A stretch of 64,000 nucleotides of DNA from Paenibacillus sacheonensis (GTDB lineage Bacteria; Bacillota; Bacilli; Paenibacillales; Paenibacillaceae), in the NCBI RefSeq assembly GCF_009909195.1, contig NZ_JAAAMU010000007.1, positions 186,001 to 250,000 on the forward strand. The letters are read 5' to 3'. The number at the start of each line of letters is the position of its first letter. The first letter of the stretch is position 1. The notes beneath the pieces are model-generated. The model did no database searches. It had not been told where the DNA came from and was given only the letters and a program-made list of their open reading frames with translations. Below, in pieces: positions 8,132-15,685 of the stretch. The position numbers and the translations under genes are program-made.

Positions 8132-10264
8132 TTGCGCAACTATAGTAAAAGACTGCTGCCGTTTACGATAACGGTATTGTTTTTGCTGACTTTTATGTTC
8201 ACGACCGTTTCCCCGATCATCGGAAATCTAAAGCTAGGGCTTGATCTGAAAGGCGGCTTCGAAATTCTGTATCAGGTTCGGCCGATCGATTCGGGCGGGA
8301 AAGTGACGAAGGGATTGCTCCTGGCAACCGAACGGACGGTCGAGAAACGCATCAATATCAGCAAAGTGGCCGAGCCGGATATTACGATCGAAGGCACGGA
8401 TCGCATCCGGGTGAAAATTGCCGGCGTCAGCGACCAGACGAAGCTCAGGGAACTGATCGGACAGCCCGCTTATCTGACCTTCAAGGACGAACGGGGACGG
8501 ACCGTGCTGGATGGCCATGATCTCTCGCCGAACGGGGCCGGAATCGGCTATGACAATCTGAACCGTGCCGAGGTGATCGTCACGTTCAAAGATCCCGATA
8601 AGCTGAAGCGGGTAACGGAAGCGAATTTGGACAAGCCGCTGTCTATTTTAATGGATGACAAAGTCGTCTCTTCCCCGATCGTGCAAACTGTCATTAACAA
8701 CGGTTCATCGGCCATCTCAAGCAGGGGCCTGAATGAAGCAACCGAAATGAAGGATCTATTGAATGCCGGGTCGCTCCCCGCCAAGCTTGTCGAAAAGCAG
8801 GTCAGTACCGTGTCGCCATCCCTGGGGGAAGAAGCGCTTCAAAAAACGTTATTCGCCGGCTATCTAGCCTCGGCAGCCATTCTGCTCTTTATGCTGGTCG
8901 TATACCGGCTGGCTGGACTAGTGGCCAATCTGACAATCACCGGGTTCGCCTACATTTGCTTCGTCTTCCTGGATTGGATGAACGCCGCCCTGACGCTTTC
9001 CGGCATCGCCGGATTCATATTGGCCATCGGCATGGCCGTCGATGCGAACATTATTACGTATGAGAGAATCAAAGAAGAGCTGCAGGACGGTAAAAGCTTA
9101 CGCTCTGCTTGCCGGAACGGGGCGCGGGCTTCCTTCTCGACCATTGCGGACGCCCATCTCACCACGCTCATAGCCGCATTGGTGCTCATGACGATCGGAA
9201 CCAATTCCGTGAAGGGCTTCGCAGTCGTATTGATGATGACGATCATCGTCAGCCTGTTCACCAATGTGTACGGGTCTCGATTTCTGTTGTGGCTGCTCCT
9301 AAGGAAGGACGCGGTCCGCAGTCCCTTATGGTTCGACGCCGGACGGATCCGGCGGAGTTCGAATCAGACGCGGCGGCTGCCGAATTTCGTCAAGTGGAGC
9401 AGGCGCTGCCTGATTGTTTCGGCTTTGGTACTCGCAGCGGGCCTAGTCACGATTGGAAGCAAAGGGCTGAACCTGGGGGTCGATTATCAAGCGGGAACCC
9501 GATTGGAGCTGTATATCGGCCATCCGTTCGAAACGAATGACATCACGAAGATTCTGCATGAGGAGATACCGTCCGTCGGCATGAAGCCTGTCGTAAAGAC
9601 CGGCGAGAAAGGAATGTCGGCCGCGACTACCTTCAGCAAACCGATCCCCCTCGCCAAGCTTGACGCCATAGAGGGCAAGGTGAAGCAACAATACGGACAG
9701 CAAGCGAGCAAACAGGAATCCACGGTCGATCCTGTCATTGCGGAAGAATCGGTCAAGAAGGCTGTCTATGCCATTCTTATCGCTTCGGGAGGGGTCGTGC
9801 TGTATACGGCGATCCGCTTCCACTATTTATACGGAATCGCATGCATCGTTGCGCTGATTCACGATATTTTGCTTCCCGTTGCGCTGTTCTCCGTATTTCG
9901 TCTGGAGGTCGACCTTACGTTTATCGCCGCCATGCTGACGATCGTCGGCTATTCGCTTAACGATACGATCGTTATTTTCGACCGGATTCGGCGCAATATG
10001 AAGAAAACCGCAATCAGCTCGGCAAGCGAACTGGAAGCGCTCGTGAACCTGAGCCTGCGGCAGACGATGCGCAGGTCTCTCTATACGGTTCTGACGGTTT
10101 TTATATCTACCGCGGGTTTGCTGCTGTTCGGGGGCGAAAGCATCCGTTTGTTCTCGCTTGCCCTGCTGTTCGGATTGATAAGCGGCGCGTATTCGTCGAT
10201 TTTTATCGCCGCGCAAGTATGGCTAATGCTTTACAAGCGTAAGTACTTGTTCCGCAAAGCTTAA
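8132..10264 (+). CDS. secDF: Protein translocase subunit SecDF (fused)
   Basis: The 710-residue protein fuses SecD and SecF, as in Bacillus subtilis (737 residues). It uses the proton-motive force to help SecYEG release exported proteins. Visible are an N-terminal membrane segment, the D1 motif KLGLDLKGG, the large extracytoplasmic P1 domain (about 40-235), SecD membrane helices with GMAVDANIITYERIKEE, and then the SecF half beginning near residue 425 with LNLGVDYQAGT. Its later GYSLNDTIVIFDRIRRNMK is the SecF signature. The start is TTG, preceded by AAAGGGAG at 8 bases; no ATG fits the conserved N-terminus. Confidence 0.95.
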   Translation: MRNYSKRLLPFTITVLFLLTFMFTTVSPIIGNLKLGLDLKGGFEILYQVRPIDSGGKVTKGLLLATERTVEKRINISKVAEPDITIEGTDRIRVKIAGVSDQTKLRELIGQPAYLTFKDERGRTVLDGHDLSPNGAGIGYDNLNRAEVIVTFKDPDKLKRVTEANLDKPLSILMDDKVVSSPIVQTVINNGSSAISSRGLNEATEMKDLLNAGSLPAKLVEKQVSTVSPSLGEEALQKTLFAGYLASAAILLFMLVVYRLAGLVANLTITGFAYICFVFLDWMNAALTLSGIAGFILAIGMAVDANIITYERIKEELQDGKSLRSACRNGARASFSTIADAHLTTLIAALVLMTIGTNSVKGFAVVLMMTIIVSLFTNVYGSRFLLWLLLRKDAVRSPLWFDAGRIRRSSNQTRRLPNFVKWSRRCLIVSALVLAAGLVTIGSKGLNLGVDYQAGTRLELYIGHPFETNDITKILHEEIPSVGMKPVVKTGEKGMSAATTFSKPIPLAKLDAIEGKVKQQYGQQASKQESTVDPVIAEESVKKAVYAILIASGGVVLYTAIRFHYLYGIACIVALIHDILLPVALFSVFRLEVDLTFIAAMLTIVGYSLNDTIVIFDRIRRNMKKTAISSASELEALVNLSLRQTMRRSLYTVLTVFISTAGLLLFGGESIRLFSLALLFGLISGAYSSIFIAAQVWLMLYKRKYLFRKA

Positions 10265-10359
10265 ACGAAACAACGTCCAACAACGCCTGCTGCGAACGTA
10301 AATTCGCGAATGCGAGTATGCGTTCGTAACAGTCAAGTCGGCAATCGTGCGGATCGGCG

Positions 10360-11469
10360 CTAGGCCTCGCTGTCGCGGACCGATTTCCGAAAGCGGTTCG
10401 CGATGAACACGCATACGGCGAGCAGCGGAATGTACCCGAACAATAAACTGGTTCCGGCGTAACGCACGACGGCCCCCAGCCGGTCGATGGCAAGCATGTC
10501 ATGGAACACTGCCACGATGACGAACACGACCGCGGCCGTGGCCCACAACGATACGCGTCCCGACATCCGCGTCGTGAACCGCAGTATGCGCGTGCAGCTC
10601 CATAGAATCAGACAGCATGGCGGCGTAATCACGAATACCCAATTGAAGATATAGAAATAGTCGAATCGATCCAGGAACGTGAACTGAATGATCTTGGACA
10701 TACCCAGCGTCGGCCAGACCGAATGGCGGAGCTGGCCCATGTTGTAGTAAGCGAAGGTCGCCACCACGAAGACGAAATAAAGCAAGTACGTATGCATCAC
10801 GCCGATATGCGCCCATTTCTGGGCTTTATCGTTATTTCGAATGAAGGGATAGTACATCAGCAGCAGCTCGACGCCAATATAGAGCGGAAGGCTCTGCGCG
10901 GCCGAGTACGCGTACTCGGGCAGGGAGTGATTGAACATGGGCAGGAAATTCCGCCAATCCGCATACTGGAGCGGGATGAACAGCGTTACGATCAACAAGC
11001 TCGGAATGAGCACGAACCAGAACGCGGTTCCGGTGATGACTCTGAACCCTCCGCTCGTGATATAGACGAACAAGAGCAGGAAAACCAATCCGATGCGCCA
11101 GGTGCCCATATCCGGGAAGACCAAGGCCTGAATGACCTGCGAATACGTAATCAATTGATAACACACGAGCAGCAGCAAATAGAGCAGAAACACACCGTTC
11201 AGCAGCGTGCCCAGCCCTCTTCCGAACAGCTGGACGTGTAGGGAAACGAGATCGCCGCGATTCGCATGCTTCAGCACGTAGAACATAAGCAGCACGACGA
11301 GGTGCATGGATAGGCCGGTCAACAGCACGGACACCCAGGAATCCTGCTCGGCTCCTTGCGCGATCCTGCTTTGAAAATCGAGTACGGCGACTCCCGTCTG
11401 CGATTTGTGAATCATGAACCAGAGCAGATAGGGCGACACGGTCTTGGCGAGCGGGGCTTGATAATTCAT
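10360..11469 (-). CDS. gerAB-like: GerB-type subunit of spore germinant receptor (operon 1)
   Basis: The 369-residue integral membrane protein belongs to the amino acid-permease-like GerAB/ArcD family (spore germination permease), with about ten membrane helices. It starts MNYQAPLAKTVSPYLLWFMIHKSQTG, typical of the group. GerB subunits bind the nutrient germinant in the inner spore membrane. The ATG follows GAGGAATCG and lies 7 bases after the gerC stop, the last gene of an A-C-B operon. Length is normal and no disruption is visible. The germinant cannot be predicted. Confidence 0.92.
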   Translation of the reverse strand: MNYQAPLAKTVSPYLLWFMIHKSQTGVAVLDFQSRIAQGAEQDSWVSVLLTGLSMHLVVLLMFYVLKHANRGDLVSLHVQLFGRGLGTLLNGVFLLYLLLLVCYQLITYSQVIQALVFPDMGTWRIGLVFLLLFVYITSGGFRVITGTAFWFVLIPSLLIVTLFIPLQYADWRNFLPMFNHSLPEYAYSAAQSLPLYIGVELLLMYYPFIRNNDKAQKWAHIGVMHTYLLYFVFVVATFAYYNMGQLRHSVWPTLGMSKIIQFTFLDRFDYFYIFNWVFVITPPCCLILWSCTRILRFTTRMSGRVSLWATAAVVFVIVAVFHDMLAIDRLGAVVRYAGTSLLFGYIPLLAVCVFIANRFRKSVRDSEA

Positions 11470-11476
11470 CGATTCC

Positions 11477-12556
11477 TCATTCTCCGGCTCCTGAATTGGT
11501 AATATTGACGACGACGTTCACCTGAAAATCCATCGTCGGATAGTCTTCGCGGTAGAACGCGGCCGCCTGCCAGTCCCGCTCCACCGATCTGAACCGCTCG
11601 CCGACGCCGAGGGAATCCAGTTTGCCCGCCTGCATTTTCTTCAGCAGCGCCAACAGCTTGTTCTTGATCTGCGACTCGATCGCTTCGGCAAAGGCCCTCG
11701 ATTCATCCGGAAGGCGAGCAAGGAGATTGCCCTTGTAATTCCTAATGCTCCCGGTCAAGCGTACGTCGTAACGCATCGACTTCGGGGACGTTCCGGGATG
11801 AGGAACGGAGCGCGTACGGCCATGCCTTACCGTAAGCACGTAATGCTCCCCTTTATAGGTAAACAGTTGTTCGATCTTCGGTTTCCCTTGCAGCATTTTG
11901 AAGAGCGCCATTTCTTCCAGATTCAGCACCAGCTTAAGGCGATCCTTCTTGAACAGCGCGTAACCATCGATGAAGATCTGGTTCTGCTTGTCCAAAGCCA
12001 GGCTCGGCATTGATGGATCCTTGCCTTCCGAGTAGAAATCGTGAAGGAAAAAATACAGGTTCGACAGCGGAACGGCGCCGTCGCTCACGTTCTGCCGCAC
12101 GAGGTTGAACGGCGTGTTTTCCAGCTCCTGGCGGTCGAGGCTGCGGATGATCGATTCGGCGGAACAGGACGAGACGGCGAGCAGCACGTTGCTGCCGAGC
12201 GCCGGATCTCGTTCGATCGAATTGACGGCCACGGTAACGCCTTCGGAGGCGATTTGCCGGCTCAAAATAATCGAATCGACCTTGTTGTACCTGATCTTCC
12301 GCGGAGACTGACGTTGGAATTGCTCCATGATCAGCTTCGGCTCCCTGCCGCTACCTTTCATGATCGCCAGGCTGCCCTTGCGGTGAATGTAATTCGGATA
12401 GGCTACGACGCCCGTGCACATCTCGCCCTCCCGGTCGAACCCGACGGCCACCAGCACGCGGATACGATTAATGACGCTGTCGCTTCCGCAGCCGGCGATC
12501 AGCACGGTACCTGCCAGCAGCAGCGCCGCCCGCAGCGATTTAATCCTCATGATCAA
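11477..12556 (-). CDS. gerAC-like: GerC-type lipoprotein subunit of spore germinant receptor (operon 1)
   Basis: The 359-residue Ger(x)C family protein has a lipoprotein signal ending in a lipobox (LIAGC) around residue 22-23. Anchored at the outer face of the spore inner membrane, it forms the receptor with GerA and GerB. Ger(x)C lipoproteins usually run 350-400 residues. The start is either TTG at 12556 or ATG at 12550, with GAAGGA upstream. It overlaps the end of gerA by 17 or 11 bases, which indicates translational coupling. Confidence 0.92.
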   Translation of the reverse strand: MIMRIKSLRAALLLAGTVLIAGCGSDSVINRIRVLVAVGFDREGEMCTGVVAYPNYIHRKGSLAIMKGSGREPKLIMEQFQRQSPRKIRYNKVDSIILSRQIASEGVTVAVNSIERDPALGSNVLLAVSSCSAESIIRSLDRQELENTPFNLVRQNVSDGAVPLSNLYFFLHDFYSEGKDPSMPSLALDKQNQIFIDGYALFKKDRLKLVLNLEEMALFKMLQGKPKIEQLFTYKGEHYVLTVRHGRTRSVPHPGTSPKSMRYDVRLTGSIRNYKGNLLARLPDESRAFAEAIESQIKNKLLALLKKMQAGKLDSLGVGERFRSVERDWQAAAFYREDYPTMDFQVNVVVNITNSGAGE

Positions 12557-14027
12557 TGTCGTCCTTCGCCATGTTGGGATGATAGCGTTTCTTGCGAAGC
12601 GGGTTCAAGTACAAGGTGCGGTTCGTCGTATGCTGGTAGGAAGAGCGAATCAGGCTGTCCGCCAGATTCCCCCTCCGAAACGGGTAGAACGGAATCATAT
12701 ACGGCGAGTCCAAGCTCTTGAGCCGGAGCAAGTGGGCAAGCAGCAGCGTGAAGCCGACGGCGATGCCGAACCCGCCGAGAAGCGCGGACAGCAAGATTAA
12801 CGGGAAGCGCAGCACCCGAATCGTATTGGCCATTTTGAATATCGGCGTCGTAAAGGAAGCGAGCGCGGACAGCGCCACGATAATCAGCAAGATATTGCTC
12901 GTAAGCGCCGCCTGGACGGAGGCTTCGCCGATCACGATGCCCCCGACGATGCCGAGCGTTTGTCCGATCTTCGCGGGCAGCCGCGCTCCGGCTTCCCGAA
13001 GCAGCTCGATGGTCGTCTCCAAGAAGAGCACTTCCATTACGGGAGAGAACGGAACATGCAGTCCCGACAACATGATCGGATGCAGCAGCCGGGTCGGAAT
13101 CGCTTCGAAATGGTAGGTCAGCACGGCAATGTAGAGCGGCGAAGCAAACAGAGAGAAGAACACGCTCATTATGCGAATGATCCGGAAGAACGACCCGGTA
13201 ATCCAGGGCAAATAATAATCTTCCGGCGAGATGAAGAAATCCATGAACGTCGAAGGCCCCGACAGCACGTACGGAGAACCGTCGCACATGACGGCCACTT
13301 GCCCGGATGAGATCACGTACGAGATGCGGTCGATCCGTTCCGTCGTCAAGAACAGCGGGAACGGCGTATTCGACTCGTCCGCGATCACCTGCTCGAGCAT
13401 CGCGCTGTCGTAGACGACGTCGAAATCGATCCCGCGAAGCCTGTCCTTCATCTTTTGCACGAGCTCGGGGTTCGTCAAGCCTTCGATATACGCCACGACG
13501 ATCTTCGTTTTGGACAACGAGCCGAGCGTCATGTCTTCGAATATCAATTGCGGTACGGCGATCTGCTGGCGCAGCAGATGCATGTTGATCTCCAAATTCT
13601 CGACGAAGCCTGCCTTGGGTCCGATGACGGCGAATTCGTTCTCGGTATCGTTATTGCTTCGATGGCCCAAGCTTTCGTTCGAGATGTCAATGAGCAGCGT
13701 CTCCGCGGGCAGAATGGCCAATTCAATGACAGCAAAGCCCCTCTGCAGCTTCGCGGCGATCTTCTTCGGCTCCGTCTCCACGGACATGTCCTTGAACGGG
13801 AGCCGGCCAAGCAAGGCGGACCAATCGCGGATCTTCTCCTGCATGCCTTGCAGGCCAGGCATGAGATGCTCGTATATTTGCCGGTTGTCGGCCATGGAGG
13901 AGTAGACGCTTAATGTGATGCGGTTAGCTCCCGCTTCTAAAGTAATCCGCGTAAAGTCGGCGGACTTCCCGACCAAGGCCATGAGTTCGCCCAACGACTC
14001 GATCGTCAATGGTTCGGACGCTGCCAT
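12540..14027 (-). CDS. gerAA-like: GerA-type subunit of spore germinant receptor (operon 1)
   Basis: The 495-residue protein has the GerA family layout: a soluble N-terminal region (about 1-270), then four to five membrane helices, including the conserved segments LLHPIMLSGLHVPFSPVMEVL and LPAKIGQTLGIVGGIVIGEA. GerA subunits oligomerise in the inner spore membrane and act as ligand-gated ion channels. The ATG follows GGAGG at 11 bases. It is the first gene of the A-C-B operon. A possible forespore promoter lies about 56 bases upstream (see 14083-14112). Confidence 0.93.
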   Translation of the reverse strand: MAASEPLTIESLGELMALVGKSADFTRITLEAGANRITLSVYSSMADNRQIYEHLMPGLQGMQEKIRDWSALLGRLPFKDMSVETEPKKIAAKLQRGFAVIELAILPAETLLIDISNESLGHRSNNDTENEFAVIGPKAGFVENLEINMHLLRQQIAVPQLIFEDMTLGSLSKTKIVVAYIEGLTNPELVQKMKDRLRGIDFDVVYDSAMLEQVIADESNTPFPLFLTTERIDRISYVISSGQVAVMCDGSPYVLSGPSTFMDFFISPEDYYLPWITGSFFRIIRIMSVFFSLFASPLYIAVLTYHFEAIPTRLLHPIMLSGLHVPFSPVMEVLFLETTIELLREAGARLPAKIGQTLGIVGGIVIGEASVQAALTSNILLIIVALSALASFTTPIFKMANTIRVLRFPLILLSALLGGFGIAVGFTLLLAHLLRLKSLDSPYMIPFYPFRRGNLADSLIRSSYQHTTNRTLYLNPLRKKRYHPNMAKDDIDHED

Positions 14028-14082
14028 GTCCCGATCCGCCTCCTGCCAACGATAGAAATAAAAATTGGAAAATGTTCGAAGA

Positions 14083-14112
14083 TAGTGTAGCCTGCATACG
14101 GATTATTATTCC
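14083..14112 (-). promoter_or_regulatory. Candidate sigma-G promoter of germination operon 1
   Basis: On the minus strand GGAATA (14107-14112) and TACACTA (14083-14089) are separated by 17 bp. The forespore sigma-G consensus is about TGAATA-17/18-CATACTA, so the match is 5/6 and 5/7. Position and gene type fit, but the match is imperfect. Confidence 0.35.
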
Positions 14113-14239
14113 TTTGGGGGCATCTTCAACATGCGGGCGCAAAATAATACTGCATAGTCTCTTCGGCTTCGAGCATAACTAAACCAATCCATCCGGAGCG
14201 TACGGATGCTGCAAACGATCATTTACCATAAAAATAATT

Positions 14240-14268
14240 TTGACATCGCCTGTCCGGCGTCGTATATT
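14240..14268 (+). promoter_or_regulatory. Sigma-A promoter of the azoreductase gene
   Basis: TTGACA (14240-14245) and TATATT (14263-14268) are separated by 17 bp, close to the housekeeping consensus. An inverted repeat that could be an operator begins 12 bases downstream. Confidence 0.85.
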
Positions 14269-14279
14269 ATAGACATTAC

Positions 14280-14308
14280 TAATCGACGATTTATCTTATC
14301 GTCAATTA
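14280..14308. promoter_or_regulatory. Inverted-repeat operator upstream of azoR
   Basis: TAATCGACGAT and ATCGTCAATTA form an inverted repeat with one mismatch and a 7-nt centre. It covers the expected transcription start, a repressor-type position. No regulator gene is adjacent. Confidence 0.65.
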
Positions 14309-14333
14309 AACAAACCAACTAGGAGTGAGCGAT

Positions 14334-14981
14334 ATGGAAAAATTGCTTGTTATCAATGCGCATGCTGCCGTCGATTCCCCTACTTCCGTCAGTCTGGAAG
14401 TCGGCAACCACTTTATCGAGAACTACCGCAAGCTGAATCCCAACGGAGCGATCGAGCAAATCGATCTGTACGCCGAAGAAATTCCGGAAATCGACAGCAC
14501 CGTTCTGAGCGCATGGAATAAATTCGCTTCCGGCGGCGAACTGACGGACGAGGAAAAGCGGGTCACCGGCCGCATGAACGAGATTTTGCAGCAATTCAAG
14601 AGTGCCAAGAAATACGTCATCGTCATGCCGCTTCATAACTTCAACATCTCTTCGCGATTGAAGGATTACATGGATAATATCCTGATCGCCCGCGAAACCT
14701 TTAAATACACGGAAAACGGCAGCGTAGGCTTGCTGACCGACGGCCGCAGCCTGCTCGTCATTCAAGGAAGCGGCGGCGTTTATACGAACGACGATTGGTA
14801 CACGGACAATGAATTTTCCCACAAATACCTCAAATCGATGTTCAACTTCCTCGGCATCGAAGATTACCAAATCATCCGCGCCCAAGGGACGTCCGTACTC
14901 GACAAAGCCGTCGTGCTGGACAAAGCCAAACAAGAAGCTCAAGAAGCAGCCGCTCGCCTAGTCAATACGGTAACGGTTTAA
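14334..14981 (+). CDS. azoR: FMN-dependent NADH-azoreductase / quinone reductase (AzoR family)
   Basis: The 215-residue flavodoxin-fold enzyme has the AzoR pattern: N-terminal phosphate-binding loop (NAHAAVDSPTSVSLE), the FMN-binding MPLHNFNISSRLKDYMD near residue 100, and IQGSGGVYT near 145. AzoR enzymes reduce azo dyes and, physiologically, quinones by two electrons, with NADH. The start at 14334 follows AGGAG at 8 bases; a GTG three codons upstream overlaps the Shine-Dalgarno sequence. In Bacillus subtilis the AzoR1/AzoR2 homologues belong to the quinone/diamide stress regulons (YodB, MhqR). The strong promoter plus operator-like dyad here fits an induced detoxification gene. Confidence 0.92.
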   Translation: MEKLLVINAHAAVDSPTSVSLEVGNHFIENYRKLNPNGAIEQIDLYAEEIPEIDSTVLSAWNKFASGGELTDEEKRVTGRMNEILQQFKSAKKYVIVMPLHNFNISSRLKDYMDNILIARETFKYTENGSVGLLTDGRSLLVIQGSGGVYTNDDWYTDNEFSHKYLKSMFNFLGIEDYQIIRAQGTSVLDKAVVLDKAKQEAQEAAARLVNTVTV

Positions 14982-15039
14982 CCCGTTCGACGGATTCTTA
15001 TGTCCAACTCTCAGGCAATTAAATAAGACGGCTCAGAAA

Positions 15040-15083
15040 GAAACCGCAGGATGCATGACAGCAATGTCATGTCCTGCGGTTTC
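15040..15083 (+). terminator. Terminator of azoR
   Basis: A 12-bp perfect stem (GAAACCGCAGGA/TCCTGCGGTTTC) continues into an inner CATGACA/TGTCATG stem, then TTCTC. Very stable hairpin. Confidence 0.8.
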
Positions 15084-15161
15084 TTCTCATTGATCCGCCG
15101 CTGCTCCGGGTAATAGCGTATAATTAGCATGAGTTAAACGATAATCTAGGAGGCTGCTGCC

Positions 15162-15563
15162 ATGTCACAGGACATTTGGATTAATCTGCCGGTCAAAGAC
15201 GTCGAGAAATCAACGGCCTTTTTCAACGCGATCGGACTCCATGCGACGAGCTTCGGCAACGAAAGAGCCAAGCTTGCCGTCGGCCAAACCACGATTCTGC
15301 TGTTCCCGGACGCGGTGTTCGAGAAATTCACGGGTTCAACGATCGCGGATACTTCCCGCAATGCGGAGGTCATATTTTCCATTGGCGCCGACAGCAGGGA
15401 AGAAGTTGATGCCTTCGTTCGAAGAGTCGAGTCCGCAGGAGGAAGCATCTTTGGCAAGCCGAGCGAGAATGACGGCTGGATGTACGGCGCAGGATTCGCC
15501 GACCTGGACGGCCATCGCTGGAACCTGCTGTACATGGACGAGAGCAAAATGCCGAAACGCTAG
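15162..15563 (+). CDS. VOC (glyoxalase/bleomycin resistance/dioxygenase) family protein
   Basis: The 133-residue protein has the paired beta-alpha-beta-beta-beta units of the vicinal oxygen chelate superfamily. It begins with DIWINLPVKDVEKSTAFFNAIG and ends with a conserved FADLDGHRWNLLYMD. It resembles the YodA/YaeR-like single-chain group often annotated as extradiol dioxygenase or lactoylglutathione lyase-like. The metal ligand set is incomplete, so no reaction can be assigned. AGGAGG precedes the ATG by about 8 bases. It has its own terminator and follows azoR in the same direction. Confidence 0.85.
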   Translation: MSQDIWINLPVKDVEKSTAFFNAIGLHATSFGNERAKLAVGQTTILLFPDAVFEKFTGSTIADTSRNAEVIFSIGADSREEVDAFVRRVESAGGSIFGKPSENDGWMYGAGFADLDGHRWNLLYMDESKMPKR

Positions 15564-15570
15564 TATGGGA

Positions 15571-15607
15571 AACGCCGGTAACCTGGTTAAGGTCACCGGC
15601 GTTTTTT
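15571..15607 (+). terminator. Terminator of the VOC gene
   Basis: AACGCCGGT pairs with ACCGGCGTT and is followed by six T. Confidence 0.88.
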
Positions 15608-15685
15608 CATGCCCCGTAAACGTCTCACAAGACTACCGAAGCGAAGCGAACAAAACGAAGACTGCCTTTATCGCTTCGTATGTCT

